From Delphinapterus leucas (Eukaryota > Chordata > Mammalia > Artiodactyla > Monodontidae): a stretch of DNA of 64,000 nucleotides. Numbering within the stretch: position 1 is the stretch's first letter; each line of letters opens with the position of its first letter. The stretch covers positions 609,496 through 673,495 of the forward strand of contig NW_022098001.1 in assembly GCF_002288925.2 (NCBI RefSeq). The letters run 5' to 3'. The notes below the pieces were generated by a model. The model saw only the letters and a program-made list of their open reading frames with translations. It was not told where the DNA came from and searched no databases. A program made the position numbers and the translations under genes. Below are positions 22,697 to 35,085 of this stretch, in pieces.

Positions 22697-25644
22697 TCAG
22701 CTGACCGTCTTCCACTCCCTGTGGAAGCACCGGATGTTCTTGATTTCCACACCAGCTTCAATTGCTGTTCCCAGCACCAGCTACAGTGGGTACGAGAAAT
22801 TCCTAGGGTTGTCCAGATGCCCGTGATGATTGTTATCATGCTGCTGGGGTCAGGGGTCCCTGGCTGGGAGGAGTCCAGCAGACCTTTGCAGAACTCAAGA
22901 ATGTCATAGAGTTCCCAGGCATCAGAGTCTGGCCTGGTCATCCTGGGCCTCACTAACCTCGTAGACACAAAGGACTGGCAGAAAATGTACTGGTTGCCTC
23001 TCTTCAGCTCATCCTCTAGGAAGGTGATGGCTGCCAAAGCCCAGCAGTTTTCCCTCCTCAGGACGTACAATATATCGACCACGATCTTGGGTGTGATGAG
23101 GAGAAACTTACCACTGGTGGCAAGCTGCTCGATGATGGAAGATGCTCACAGAGGGCCCGAGGGTCAGGGAACAGGTACGGGGTCAAAGCTGACTGAATCT
23201 GGAGGTGCCTGAGGATCTTCTCCGGCTGCACCACTTCACTCTGAAGCCAGAGCTGAACTATGCCTTTGGAAAACCTGATCCTTGAAGTTCTCTCTAGAAG
23301 CTGCTGAGATGGGTTGTCTGGTCCTTCAAATCCAGAGCTCACAAAGACCCCCAAATTAGAGTTGAACCTCGGAACTGTCCAGGGAGTGTCGCTGCAAAGT
23401 GGCCAAAGCTTCTGAGGAAACAGATGCACAGAGCAGCTTCATCCTGGGAGCTGAGTAGAGATGGGTTTTGCTCCAAGCCAGCCGTCTCCTGGGAAGCCTA
23501 CCGGGGCGAGTGCTGGCCCAGGGCAATGTCCTCGGGGAGCTGCAGGAACCTGGGAAGGTTTGGGCCCTTACAGCTCTGCAGTAGATCACGGAGATGGTGG
23601 GACAGGCCCAGGCCTGGCTCCTGAAGGTCTCCCACGGAGGGCAGCAGGTTCAGCAGCACAGACAGGGGACCCCACAGGCTAAGTGGACTCTGCCACTGTG
23701 AGGTGAGGAGGCTGTGGTTGGTGCGGAGCCAGCCTAGGATCACCTTGAGGGTGGGCAGCGGGCCCTCTGCAGAGAGGATCTGCAATTTCTTTTGAACGGT
23801 CTGGAGATTGTTGCAAGACTGGCTGATAGAGGCCTTCTGCCCCAAGTAGGAGCCAGCGGGAGGCTCTGTCTCAGGAAAGCTGCTCACACCATCCTCTGTG
23901 CCAGATGCATTGCTGAAGGCATCAGAAAACTGTGGCTGAAGACAGGAGTCAAGCGCAAGCCACGTTTTACTGGGAGCTTGTGGCTCAACGTGGCTGGCAG
24001 GTTAGCAGAACTTCCTGTTTTTAAGTGACCTAATAGACGACTGGGAGGTTGACGTGTCTTCAACTTATCCACCGGATGGGCAACTCGACCTTTGGATTTG
24101 GCCCCATGCTCCTGCATTGCTTCTGGATTCAGGGAGCCACTTTCCCCTTCATCAGTTGTGTCTGAATAAGTAGTTTCACTACTGATTTCTGAGCTGGCTT
24201 GTGAGCGTAAGGATTTGTCTTCATCTTCATCTATCTCATCTGAGTCACAGCAAGAATGAAAACTGGCTTCTGAGTTGTAACCCTCCCTGGAATCGTAAGA
24301 TGGCCTGTGGTTCTTCTGAGATTTGCTGTGGTGGGGCCCAGGGCAGGGGGCTGGAAGGTCTTGTTGTTCCTGCCCAGCTTCTATCTTCTGTTGATCTTCC
24401 TTGTCCCTGGGGACATCCACGTCTGGAGTCAGCTTCCCTTTCCGGAGCTCAGCCTGGATGCGGGTAGTCACATGTTGAATTAAATGGGAGAAAAGGGTCA
24501 AGGTGAAGGTGACCACTGGCCTGTGTTGCTTCGAGCCTGTTGTCCTCAGGCTGTGCACACTCATGAGGCAAAGAACCACCATGTGGAAGATGAGGAGGTC
24601 TGGGAGGAACAGATAGCCCCTTGGGGGATTTCTCTGGAGGCTTGGCTCAGGTCGGATGGGCACGGCCTATAGGAAAGGCAGAGACGGAAGTCTTCCAGAA
24701 CCAGCTGGCACAGGGCCATAAGCCTGGTTGCTTTGAATTTCCACTGAGGCTGCAAGAGGCTGTGAAGGTAGAGGAAGCTAACCAGCAGCCTTTTGTTATC
24801 CCAACACTGCCTCTGGCTGGGAGATAGCTTCTTTCTCTGGTACCTTTTCAGCTGGCTGTACCTTTTTCCCGCATGGTCATAGAATCCTTTGAGGTTCCAA
24901 GATGCCCCTTTAAAAGGCACTCCTGAGCGGAGGCAGCGCTGGTAGAAGTACGTGGCTTCAATGTCATAGTACTTACTCCCTGTGAGAGCCCCCAGCTGGT
25001 TGAAGGGCATGCCCATGTGCAGGGCCACTGACATGGCTCGGTGTAACACCTCTCCACCAAGTCCTTGGTGGCCAGGGCTGGGAACTCATTCTGAAAGTGG
25101 AACAAGTCTCCCAGGTACAGCTGACAGCGGTGGGAGGCGGTTCGCACCCAGGCCACCTCTTCTTCTGAGGCAGGACCTGCTTTCTTGCAGTCAATCAAGT
25201 GGATAACACTGTAAGGCCAATCAGTGTAGCTTAGTAACCTCAGCTCATAGTGTGCTCCTGCAGGAACAGGAAGACATGGTCATAGAACCTGAGGCTGCCC
25301 TTCAGCTGAGCCTGCAAGGGGCCTTCCCACTGTTTGAAGGTGTCCACGTGTTTTCTTTTGGTCCTCATCAGCAGCACAGCAACGTCAGAGTACATTTTCC
25401 TCCATAACAGCTCTTCTGCTTTCCTCCCATAATCCACTGGGTGAAGGAACATGAGTCTAATGCAGACTTGCTGAACTGCATCCCTGAGGGCCAGGACATG
25501 AGGCTTGAAAACCTCTTTGTGAGCATTTCCTTTTCAAAGGAGAAGGTCAAGACGCTGAGCTGCCAAGCAAACATCCTGGTGGAGGAGTCTAGCCTTCAGG
25601 GCTTCTGCCTGGCTTCTCTCCATAAGGCTGGACTCTTTTCTCAT
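22697..25644 (-). pseudogene. SMG5 (retrocopy): SMG5-like intronless retrocopy, decayed
   Basis: On the minus strand, a colinear and intronless match to SMG5, the nonsense-mediated decay factor that binds phosphorylated UPF1 through a 14-3-3-like domain together with SMG7. In order: N-terminal MFLHPVDYGRKAEELLWR (about 25400-25452), GMPFNQLG (about 25000), FLPDLLIF (24595-24610), an acidic middle region with DSDEIDEDEDKS (about 24220), EGPLPTLKVILGWLRTN (about 23730), LSVLLNLLP (about 23650), LPEDIALG (about 23520), RSFGHF (about 23400), and the PIN-like end with LATSGKF (about 23115), a TIITG motif (about 22845) and a stop at 22697-22699 where SMG5 ends. Length (2.95 kb against about 3.05 kb for a 1016-residue protein) is near complete. 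It is broken by a TGA near the N-terminus (about 25537) and by several frameshifts (for example near 23890, 24560-24660 and 25050) and stops. No poly(A) or duplication is visible, so it is old. Divergence from SMG5 is high, yet frames of 259, 162, 161 and 129 codons persist. The family is clear; whether it was ever functional is inference. Confidence 0.85.
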
Positions 25645-28600
25645 GGTGCCTATCTTCTGAGAAAGGACAAAAACTACGTATTAGTACCCACCCATAGAGA
25701 CCAAAAATAATAACAATAATAGTCACCAGAGCAACACAGTGGGGATGTATAAAGCATTTTGACGTGAAGCAGGAACTTTTGCTCACACTTCAGATCTCAG
25801 TTTAAACACTGTTGCATCCAGGAGGCCAACTCTAACTCCCCAAATTAGGTTAGATGCGTCCCCTTCACACTGAGCTGGCTTCCTTTGGGTTTTGGGGACT
25901 CAACTGGTTATGGGTTTTTCTTGACTGTATTTCTCCTACCATAGCACATCCATTATCTATCATCCTTACTCTCAAACTGGACCACAGAGTTCTCTGAGGG
26001 AAAGGTTAGAGGTCAATTCACCATTTAGTTCCTAGTACCAAACGATATCTAGTTCAAGCAGAGGCTCAGTAAAGAAAAGTGAATGGATGAAGGTTGTTCC
26101 AAAAGTCAGTTCCTCAATTATCATTTTCAATTCAACAGTTATAATGTATCAAAGCACTCCATTATACTATTCAAAATACATGTCTAAGAGTGAAATAAAA
26201 TGCAACGTAATCTCCTTAACTGAAAAAAAAAAAGGAAAATAATCCCTTATCAAAATTTAAATTTAATCAAGCTTGTGGATTTTTTGGAGAATTTAACCTA
26301 GATTCTATGTAGTTAAAAGTATTTGTAGTATAAATATATCTAAAGAGATATAATATTTAAATATAAATATATTAAATAATGTTTAATACAAAAGTTATAA
26401 AATTCCTTATCTCTCGGTAGAATTTGCTTTTAGACTCTCGGGATGGAGGGAAAAGAGAAATACACCTTATAATATAAACAGAATTCGTACAAAAGAAAAT
26501 ACAAAGTGCAAACACAAAATAAAAAATGTCTTGCTTCCTCATTCTAAAAGAAAAGCAAATTAAAGCAAACTACAAAGCAATAATTTAATTACGCCAACAT
26601 AGTAAAACATATTTTAAATTATAATACACGATGCTCAAAGCCATGGTGAAACTTGTATAGACTTACACAGCTGGAAGCATTAAAAGTTTTATACATATTT
26701 TTGTTTGCAAAACCATTTATGTCCATATTCTTTATCCAGCAACCATATTCATAGGAATGACGCCTAAGGAAATAAATTTAACAAAAGCAAAAAGCTACAT
26801 TAATAAGAGGTCCATTGCAAATGTATCTTTAATAAAGGAAAGGAAGGGCGGGAGGGAGGGAGGAAGGAAGGAAATTAAAATTAACCTAAATATTGTATGA
26901 TCAATGAATTGCTCATACATGTCTACATGTATGATAGAAAGTCATTATGTCCATTAAATATAATAATTAATAGATATAAAAATAATAATTACTTGGAAAA
27001 AGTGGAATATGAAACAATACGTAAACTGGAAAATTACATCTTCAAAAACTAAAATGTAATGTGTAAAAATTAAGAGGTTAGCGTGATAATGACTGCAGTT
27101 TTTCCCCCCAAAGTTCCTTAATACTGCTATTGTCAGTCATTCTAATACAACTTGTTAGTTGGTACAATTTATGAATCTACATTTTTGTATGACTAGCATT
27201 TAAAAAGAGGAAAAATAATAATAATTCAGTAACTAGAATAAATAGCATTAAAATGTCAAGGACATAAAACTCATTGAATACATAGAGTATCCATAGAGCT
27301 AGAATAGCATATGAAATACCTATGATCTGTTACTAGGATGTGAAAAGTTGAATGAGGGATGGGGGGCAGAGTAAGAGAAGGAATTTGGGCAGGAGTGCAA
27401 GGAAACAGCCAGAACACAGAAGTTGAACCAGCAGTTGCCAGAGCTTTCAAAATCTCCAGAGCAAAATCTCCATCGACCAACATGAGGCTTTTCCTGGAAT
27501 GGTACATAAATGGTTAGCCTGGCCTTTCTCAGTCCTGAGAAAGATGACTGAAGGAAGAGAGAGAACCTACTGAAAAAAAACACCTGGAGAAGAGAGATCT
27601 AGGTTAGATTCAAAGCCACACACACACTTTATGTAAAGGAAATTTCACTCCCTGACAAGCCTAAGAGCCAGAAGCCAGACGTTCCAAGCAAGGGAGAGAA
27701 AAAAATCTAATACCCCAAATTTATTAGACTATTTTGGGAGACACAGACTCCATTTGAAAGCCAGACGGGAAGAGGAGTGGACTGATGTCATTTTTACTGG
27801 CCTCTTCTCCCTTCCCCGTAACCTCTAACCACACCTATTGACTTCCAATGACAACCGCTGCAGCCCTTCCGGGATGGCTGTGGAAAACCCGTTGCCCAAA
27901 ATAATAGGCCTACAGTCACCCAGGTTTGGACAAAGCTCACACATAGGCTTTAAGTCATCTCCCAAACCCCCAAGTTTGCCAGCTCTGATACAAGGACAGG
28001 CATAAATCTCTGAAATGAAAACGGAATGATTTTCTCACAGTTAAACATTTCCAGACTGAACAATTCCTAGGAATGGTCCATTCTCTCTGGATGAACATAA
28101 ATGTGAGCTGGCTCCTGGCTGCACTTCACTCCAACACTAACATAAGACCCACATAATCACTTACTTCCCAGAACTCTGTCTTCCTTGGAGGACATTTGGA
28201 TAAATTTCCCAGCAGGCTTTCCAATACAAGGCAACTCGGCACAGCTGTTCCCAGTGCTGCCAGGAACCAGTCACAAGCAATTCTGTGACATTTGGACTAA
28301 AACTCCTGAAGTCCAGAAGCTTATTTATGAGAAGAAAAACATTAAATCCCCTCCTTGAGATGGATCAAAGGAGACTCTCCTGTGTACCATGCATCTGAAC
28401 TCACCGGTAAGCTCTGACCTCCAGAGCTTACTCTTGCTCAGCCTGCTGGCTCCCCAGGCTTGAATCCCACATGCTAAGCTCTCAAATCCTCTGGAACCTA
28501 TTACTTTGTTGACACACCTGGATTGACTCTGCATAATTGGCCTCAGCTAGGTACACTCTGGCTAAGAAGACTGACTAAAGCTGCTTCCTCAGACAGGTAA

Positions 28601-29089
28601 CACAGGACCAGATATAACCCTGATAGATTTGGAAAATCCATAGCCCTAAGCCATACAGAAAACTAGGTCTGGGTAAAATGTATCTCTGTGAACCAAGAGT
28701 TATACATATCTTGCATGAAAAGGATGATTAAAAGAGGCCTTCCTCCATAAAGACAGAACCATAGCTGTTTCCTCGCCTTCACTCAGTCCAATCTAGTCAT
28801 AAGAACTGGTTCTCTAGAGCCTTGTATTATCACAGGACTCAAGAAATCCTTGAAACATAGCCTCGGGGAGAAAAAAAAAAAAAACTCTTGAGCAAAGAGA
28901 CTGAATATAAACATGTCTTGTCCCCCTTACCCCCCTACCCTTGGTCATCCTCTGCATAGCCTAGAGTAATAGAGACTTCAATTCCTAAAGAAAAAGGGTG
29001 ATCCACAGCCGGTATGGAATTATATATCTGCTTAGTTCACCAGATTTGGGATGGCTTTGGTGTTCTTTATCAAAACTCCATTCCAAACA
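25645..29089. other. Unannotated intergenic stretch with minor repeats
   Basis: No gene recognised. A (GGAAG/GGGA)n tract lies at 26836-26873. The part 26690-26960 has a diffuse likeness to an old L1M 3' end. The part 27600-28560 is more complex and less AT-rich, but I cannot assign it. An A-run lies at 28870-28883. Confidence 0.35.
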
Positions 29090-29283
29090 GTTAACTAAAC
29101 TGCTCAGAACCTTCCTTTAACTTCAAAGTACCATGAAGAAAATACCCCATAAGAGTTAATCCACTGACAAAATTAGATGAAATGGGAAAATTCCTGCAAA
29201 AAACAAACTACAAAAATTTACTCAAGAAAAAGTTTGAAAATCTGAGTAGATCTATAATAAGCATAAAATTGAATTAGTAATTT

Positions 29284-29430
29284 CTTCAATTTTTTATTGA
29301 AGTATAGTTTTGTTTCGTTTTGTTTTGGCTGCATGGCACACGGGATCTTAGTTCCCCAACCAGGGATCGAACCTGTTCCCCTTGCAGTGGAAGCACAGAG
29401 TCCTAACCACTGGACCACCAGGGAATTCAC
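29284..29430 (-). mobile_element. tRNA-derived cetartiodactyl SINE, antisense, nested in L1
   Basis: Reads TTTTGGCTGCATGGCACACG ... GGACCACCAGGGAATTCAC. The near-identical 14-bp duplication TGAATTAGTAATTT / TGAATTAATAATTT is at 29270-29283 and 29431-29444. It splits the old L1, so it is younger. Confidence 0.9.
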
Positions 29431-30321
29431 TGAATTAATAATTTTAAAACTTCCCAAAAAGTATAGCCCAGGCTCAAATGACTTCACTGATTAAGTCTAT
29501 CAAGCCTTTAAAGAAGAATAAATACCAATTCTTCACAAGTTCTTTTAAAAATAGAAGAGGAGAGAATATTTCCCAACTCATTCTATGAGGTCAGTATTAC
29601 CCTGATACAAAACCAGACAAAGACATCACAATAAACTACAGATGAATATTTCTTATAAATTTTGATGTAAAACTTCTCAACAAAATATTAGAAACCCAAA
29701 TCTAAAACATATAAAAAAGATTATATACCATTACTAAGTGCGATTTATCCCAGGAAAGCAAATTGCTTTAACATCTGAAAGTAAATTAATGTAACACACC
29801 ACATCAATATAATAGAGGGAAAGAAAATATATTATCATCTCAATAATGCAGAGAAAGCATTTGACTAAATCCAACACTGTTTCGTGATAAAAACACTCAG
29901 CAAATTTGGAATACAGGGAAACTTCCTCAGTCTTATAAAGGGCAAAACCCCACAGCTAATATCGTACTTAATAGGGAAAGACTGGATGCTTTCCCTCTAA
30001 GAGCAGGAACAAAACAAGGCTGTCCACTTTTGCCACTTCTCTTCAACATTGTACTGGAGGTTCTAGTCAGGGCAATTGGGAAAGAAAAATAAAAGGCAGA
30101 TTGAAAAGAAAAGGTTAAAACTATTCCTATTTGTAGATGACATGATCTTATATATAGGAAGCCCTAGGAGACCCACAAAAATTATTAGAAGTAATAAATT
30201 AATTCAGCAAGATTGCAGGATAAAAGATCAATATACAAAAATCAATTGCACTTCTATACACTAGCAATGAACAATCTAAAATGAAATTTTAAAAACAAAT
30301 GTCATTTACAATGGCGTCAAA

Positions 30322-30388
30322 AATATATATACATATATATATATACATACATATATATGTATATATATATACATATACACACACACAC
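30322..30388. repeat. AT/AC microsatellite
   Basis: Alternating TA, CATA and CA units inside the old L1 fragment. Confidence 0.9.
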
Positions 30389-31030
30389 GGGAATAAAGTT
30401 AACAGAAGAAGTGCAAAACATACTCAAAAATTATAAAACATTGTTGAAAGAAATTGAAGACAAATAAATGGAAAGACATTCATATTCATGACTCAGAGGA
30501 CTTAACAGTATTAGGTGAAAATACTTCCCAAATTGATCTATAGATCCAATGCAATTTTTATCAAAATCCCAGAAAACTTTTTTAATGATAATTCCTTTCC
30601 TAAAATACATGTGGAAATACAAGGGACCAAGAATAACTAAAACATCTTGAAAAAGAAGAACAAAGTTGAAGCACACTTCCTGATTTCAAACTCAAATCAA
30701 AGCTATGGTAATCAAGACAGTGTGGTAACGAAGATAGACATATAGATCAATGAAACATATGAATTCAGAAACAAACTCTTAAATTTGTGGTTAATTGATT
30801 TTCAACAAATGTGCTAAAGCAATTCAGTAGGGAGATAATCGTTTTTTCAACAAATGGTGGTGGAAAAACTAGATATCCTCATGTGCAGAAGAATGAAGTT
30901 GGACCCCCTCATTCATAGACTGAATCTCAGAGCTAAAACTATGAAACTCTAAGAAGAAAACATAGGAGTAAATGTTTGTGACCTTGGGTTATACAGACTC
31001 CTTAGACACAACACCAGAAAGCAAGAGACC

Positions 31031-31615
31031 AAACTAAACCTCTTATGAGGAATATTTTCATGAACTTAAATGTTCATTTTACATTTTTATGCTAAAAGGG
31101 GATTATTTATCATCACCTGAATAGAAAGTTTTAAAAAGAAGGAATTTCCTTCTGAGAGTGACACTCGGTTGTCATATGTTCTAGCTGTTAATGTGACTTT
31201 AGAAAGGATTTGTGTATGCCTGAGTGGTGTCTTCCGGAATTTTCAGGGAAGCTGGTGTTCTGCACGATTTGGAATTACCATTTCTAGCACTTTCCAGAAA
31301 TTATCTGGTACTGTGAAATATAACAATACATATTAAAAGAATCAGATATTTGCTTCAGTTTGTCTCTAAGCAATTAAACATAAAGAAGTAAAAAAAAAAA
31401 AAACCATCAGAGACAAGTTATATAATTTAAAACTTGGTTTCAAGCACGAAATAGACAGTACATCTCTTCCATAAATACCAAATATCCTATGTTTAGGATG
31501 AAGACATGGAAATATTTGTTTTTAATTTGTCCATGCTTACCACTGGTAGATATGTTTCCTGCTGTTCAAAAACATATAATAGTTGAAGGCAAAGCAGTAA
31601 ACCTTTTAGAAAAAA
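31031..31615. other. Unannotated segment between two L1 pieces
   Basis: Not L1-like. An A-run at 31389-31404 could be an old retro-insert tail, but no matching duplication was found. Confidence 0.3.
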
Positions 31616-32560
31616 TTATTTTCATGCTCTCAAGGTAGAGAAGAAAAAATTTTTAAACAGAACTCAAAATTAAATACATGCTGACCAAAAAAAAGAAAAG
31701 ATTGGTATATTCAATTGCATTAAAATTAAAAACTTCAATTGAAAAAAAATTTAATGTACTAAAAATTCTATTAGTAAAGGATGTTTGCAGCATGCGTAAT
31801 AATAAATGACTAATATCAAGAATATTATTTTTAAGTCTATGAGTTAAAAAGGAAAAAGTCTAATCAGGTGCTTCAAAAATAAAGGACAAAAAAATAAAAT
31901 ATAAAAAAATAAAGGACACTCAAAAAGACCCTTGAAAAGAGGCTCAATTTCACTAGTAATCAGAGATTTGCAAATTAAAATCACAAGGAAGTACAGAGCA
32001 CATCCTCCAGAATGGTAAAAACTTTTAAAGTCTGACAACATCAAGTATTTGCAAGGATATGGGATAAGAAACACTTTCATACGTGGCTGATATAATTATT
32101 TTGAAAATAGTTTGGCCTGATGTGGTATAGCTGAACATTCACATGCCTTACAATCCAGCACCTCCATTTTTAGATTTAAATGGTGGGAAATCTCTTGCAC
32201 CTGTGTGCCAGTTGACATATTAATAAGTATTTCTAGCAGCATTGTCTTTAATAGATAAAAAGCAAAGCAAAAACTGGAAATAACCTGATTGTATATCAAT
32301 AGTAAGTTGAATAAATAAATTGTAATACATACAGTAGTACATGTTTTTACCATACAGTGGTAAAAATAAATGAAACATGCTGCATATATCCATATGGATG
32401 TATTACACATAGTGTTGAACAAAAGCAGTAAGCCATAGAAAAATGTAAAAAATATAATGGTATTTATACCCAGGCCCAAGATAGAAAAAATTAAGTAAAG
32501 TATTGCCTATGGATACATACTGAGATAGTAAAAACATAAAAGTAAAGGAGTGATTATCAC
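31616..32560 (+). mobile_element. Old L1 3' fragment
   Basis: Blocks AAAGATTGGTATATTCAATT, then AGAGGCTCAATTTCACTAGT, CAGAGATTTGCAAATTAAAA, CTTACAATCCAGCACCTCC and TTGCCTATGGATACATACTG match the C-terminal third of L1 ORF2 and its 3'UTR. It overlaps in L1 position with the piece ending at 31030, so it is probably a separate insertion. Confidence 0.75.
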
Positions 32561-32694
32561 AAAAGCTAAGATTGTGTTTTGGACTGGGCAATTGTTGGGA
32601 AGACGGCTAAATCAGGAGGTGTACACATTGGGGGTAAGGTGTTTTTAAACACTAATGTTATCTATTTCTTCAACGAGATTATGTGGGATGGATA

Positions 32695-32737
32695 TGTATA
32701 CACACACACATATACACGTGTGTGTATATATATATAA
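32695..32737. repeat. CA/TG/TA microsatellite
   Basis: CACACACACATATACACGTG followed by TGTGTATATATATATA, partly self-complementary. Confidence 0.85.
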
Positions 32738-35085
32738 AACATATTATACTTGTGTGTAAATTACACAATTTAAAAAAATATTAAAATGTAATTCATCATA
32801 TAAAAAAGACACACCACTAAGTATACCACAGATTTTTATTATTATACTTTTAGGGAATTGCTAGATTGACTCTTGTGGCTAACTTGAATAATAAATGTCA
32901 TTAAACATTAACTGATTTTGTTTTCTATTAAATAGACAGATTAATTGAATCTAATCAAGATGTTCAAAATGATCAAAACTATTTTCTGTGTAGAGTAGGA
33001 ACTAGAAAAACAAAAAGAAATAAAGAAAACAAAAGAGTAGAATCACCTCTCGAATAATCTATCAAAACACAAATGATTCCCAGATAGTTGAGATAAATGA
33101 GTGGTCAGTCACTTGTACAATTAAGACAGTATGGTGTGTAAGATTCCTTTTAGTTTAAGTCTAATATGCTTTAAAAACTAATTATACCACAAATCTTCTA
33201 GGCACAAAACACTGCCTATTGCTAGTTATAGTGTACTGACAAATCCTTATTTTGATTTTATTTTCTCACATCATGAGCCATGAAATTCAAGCTGCGATTA
33301 AAGATTAGCTCTCAAGTGTAAACGATAATGTTTTTTCATCTATTACTACAAACCATATTTCCTATTGAAAGCAATGTGGCTTTATGAGATAGCCCTTATA
33401 AAAGAGTTTAATAATTACCAATTTTACACCTAATTCTCAGAAGTAAGGTGCCATTTCTTGGTGACTATGTCCTAAAATAAAACTCTTGGAAATAATATGT
33501 ACCTATAGGTATATCACAGGGAAATCTTACATGATAATAAACTTTGGAGGAAGTCTCTAAGATAGATATTTGTAAAGAAAATATCTCAAGTCAAGATCAC
33601 AGAAATGTGAGATGGTTCCACTGTGTCTGTGAGCCACTATGCCCCACAACCCTTGTTTTAAGAACATGGATGAACTGGAAAATATCTAGGAAAGTGTTTG
33701 AGATGATTAGGGATATAGACATCATCATCTTAAAGTTTACGGGGGAAAAAAAAAAGCCTGCATGGTCTAAGGACATTTATCCTAAATAAGAGAGAAGAGA
33801 ACACTAAGAGGAAACCATATAGATGTCTTCAAATATTCAGAAGACTATGATAATGAGATATACTCCTTTTTCTGTATGGCACAAAGGGAAGTCAGTGTAT
33901 CTTTATGTAGATGTTAAAAAGACAGGTTTCAATTCAAGAAAAAAATAAAAGGAGAAATTTTAATTACAGCTATTCAAAAATGTCAATAAATGGGCTGACT
34001 GATAAGGTGGTAATCTAGCCATGGAAGGGGTTTAATCAAAAAATCATAGACCATCACGCACCCTGTAGATGAGTTTTTCTTTTGTGTTGTAGATTGTCTT
34101 AAATGACTGCTAACGTTCCTTTTTAAATCAAAGATTCTCAAGTTTCCACCCATGATGATTCATTAACCTATTTTCAGAAGTTGCTTACCAAAATGCTATG
34201 GGTTTATAAGAAAACTAAAATCATGTTATCTGAACATTCATTTTAGCTAAATAAGTTAGAAAATAAGTGCTTTTCCTTCATTTGATTATTTTGATTGCTC
34301 TCGATGGTATAATCATCATTACCAAATTTGGACAGGGTTAATCTGGAACACAACCTGTGGCTTTTAAATAAGAGCTGCCGTAGTTTAAAAATAGTCCAGA
34401 TGAACAAAGGAAATTGCTATTTCAATTCAAAGGAGAACTGACACTATCAAGTACCAGCGTGTTGATGGAAGAGTGTGTACAATCATTGTCTAAAAGCAAA
34501 CACTTCAGTCAAAGAGAACTGCAAGGACAGACCTCTTCTCTTTTTACAGTATAAAATCTGAACTTTCCTGTCAGTGACAAGGTTAAAGCAGTACACCACC
34601 CACTCAGAAAATGAATCAGACACAAAGAGGCAGATTCTCCCAGAACTTAAAGTACTTCTGAAAGCTGCCTTAACTCTCACAATATAGGGAAACAACAACA
34701 ACAAAAAGAAAGTACCCAAAAATACTTTTGTAAGTATAAAAAGTTAATACATTTAATGCTATTACTCATGTTGGGACAATGGAAAGCATTCCAAATGTCC
34801 AACATTAAGGGATAATTAATAAATTATAGTTTATCCAAGTAATGTAATATTACAGTATTCTGAAATCATTACACTCATTATGTGTCATAACTATAAACCT
34901 TAAAATGACCGGTGCTAGGTAGACAATAAAGCATCATAAATCTACAGGTGTGTTACGTTTAAAAAATACATAAAAATATTAGAAGGCCAGACAAGATAGC
35001 AATCTACCACAGGATGCTGGCTCTGCACCTGTGCTTGACCCTAGAGAAGCTGCACAAAGAAGAAGGAGATGGGTGGATCTCAGAA
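32738..35085. other. Unannotated intergenic stretch
   Basis: AT-rich, no gene recognised. The part 34745-34965 resembles an ancient L1M 3' end (ATTCCAAATGTCCAACATTA). About 100 bp of different composition (34985-35085) precedes the next L1 piece. Confidence 0.35.

Larger units (their letters stand above)
29090..31030 (+). mobile_element. Old L1 ORF2 fragment, 5'-truncated
   Basis: Degenerate L1 ORF2 sequence: the linker before the reverse transcriptase (29160-29280), then after a SINE the blocks CCCAACTCATTCTATGAGGT, GATTATATACCATTACTAAG, GAGCAGGAACAAAACAAGGC, and a DDMILYIGSP-type RT box near 30136. It continues through GCAAGATTGCAGGATAAAAG to the ATCAAGACAGTGTGGTAACG block and about 31030. 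Many stops and indels. Boundaries are approximate. Confidence 0.85.

Noticed and set aside
22691..25710. Plus-strand frames of 60-90 codons across the SMG5-like region
   Set aside because: They are shadows of the minus-strand retrocopy.
35041..35085. Possible exon or tRNA-like insert before the L1 fragment
   Set aside because: No cloverleaf, promoter boxes or duplication could be found.
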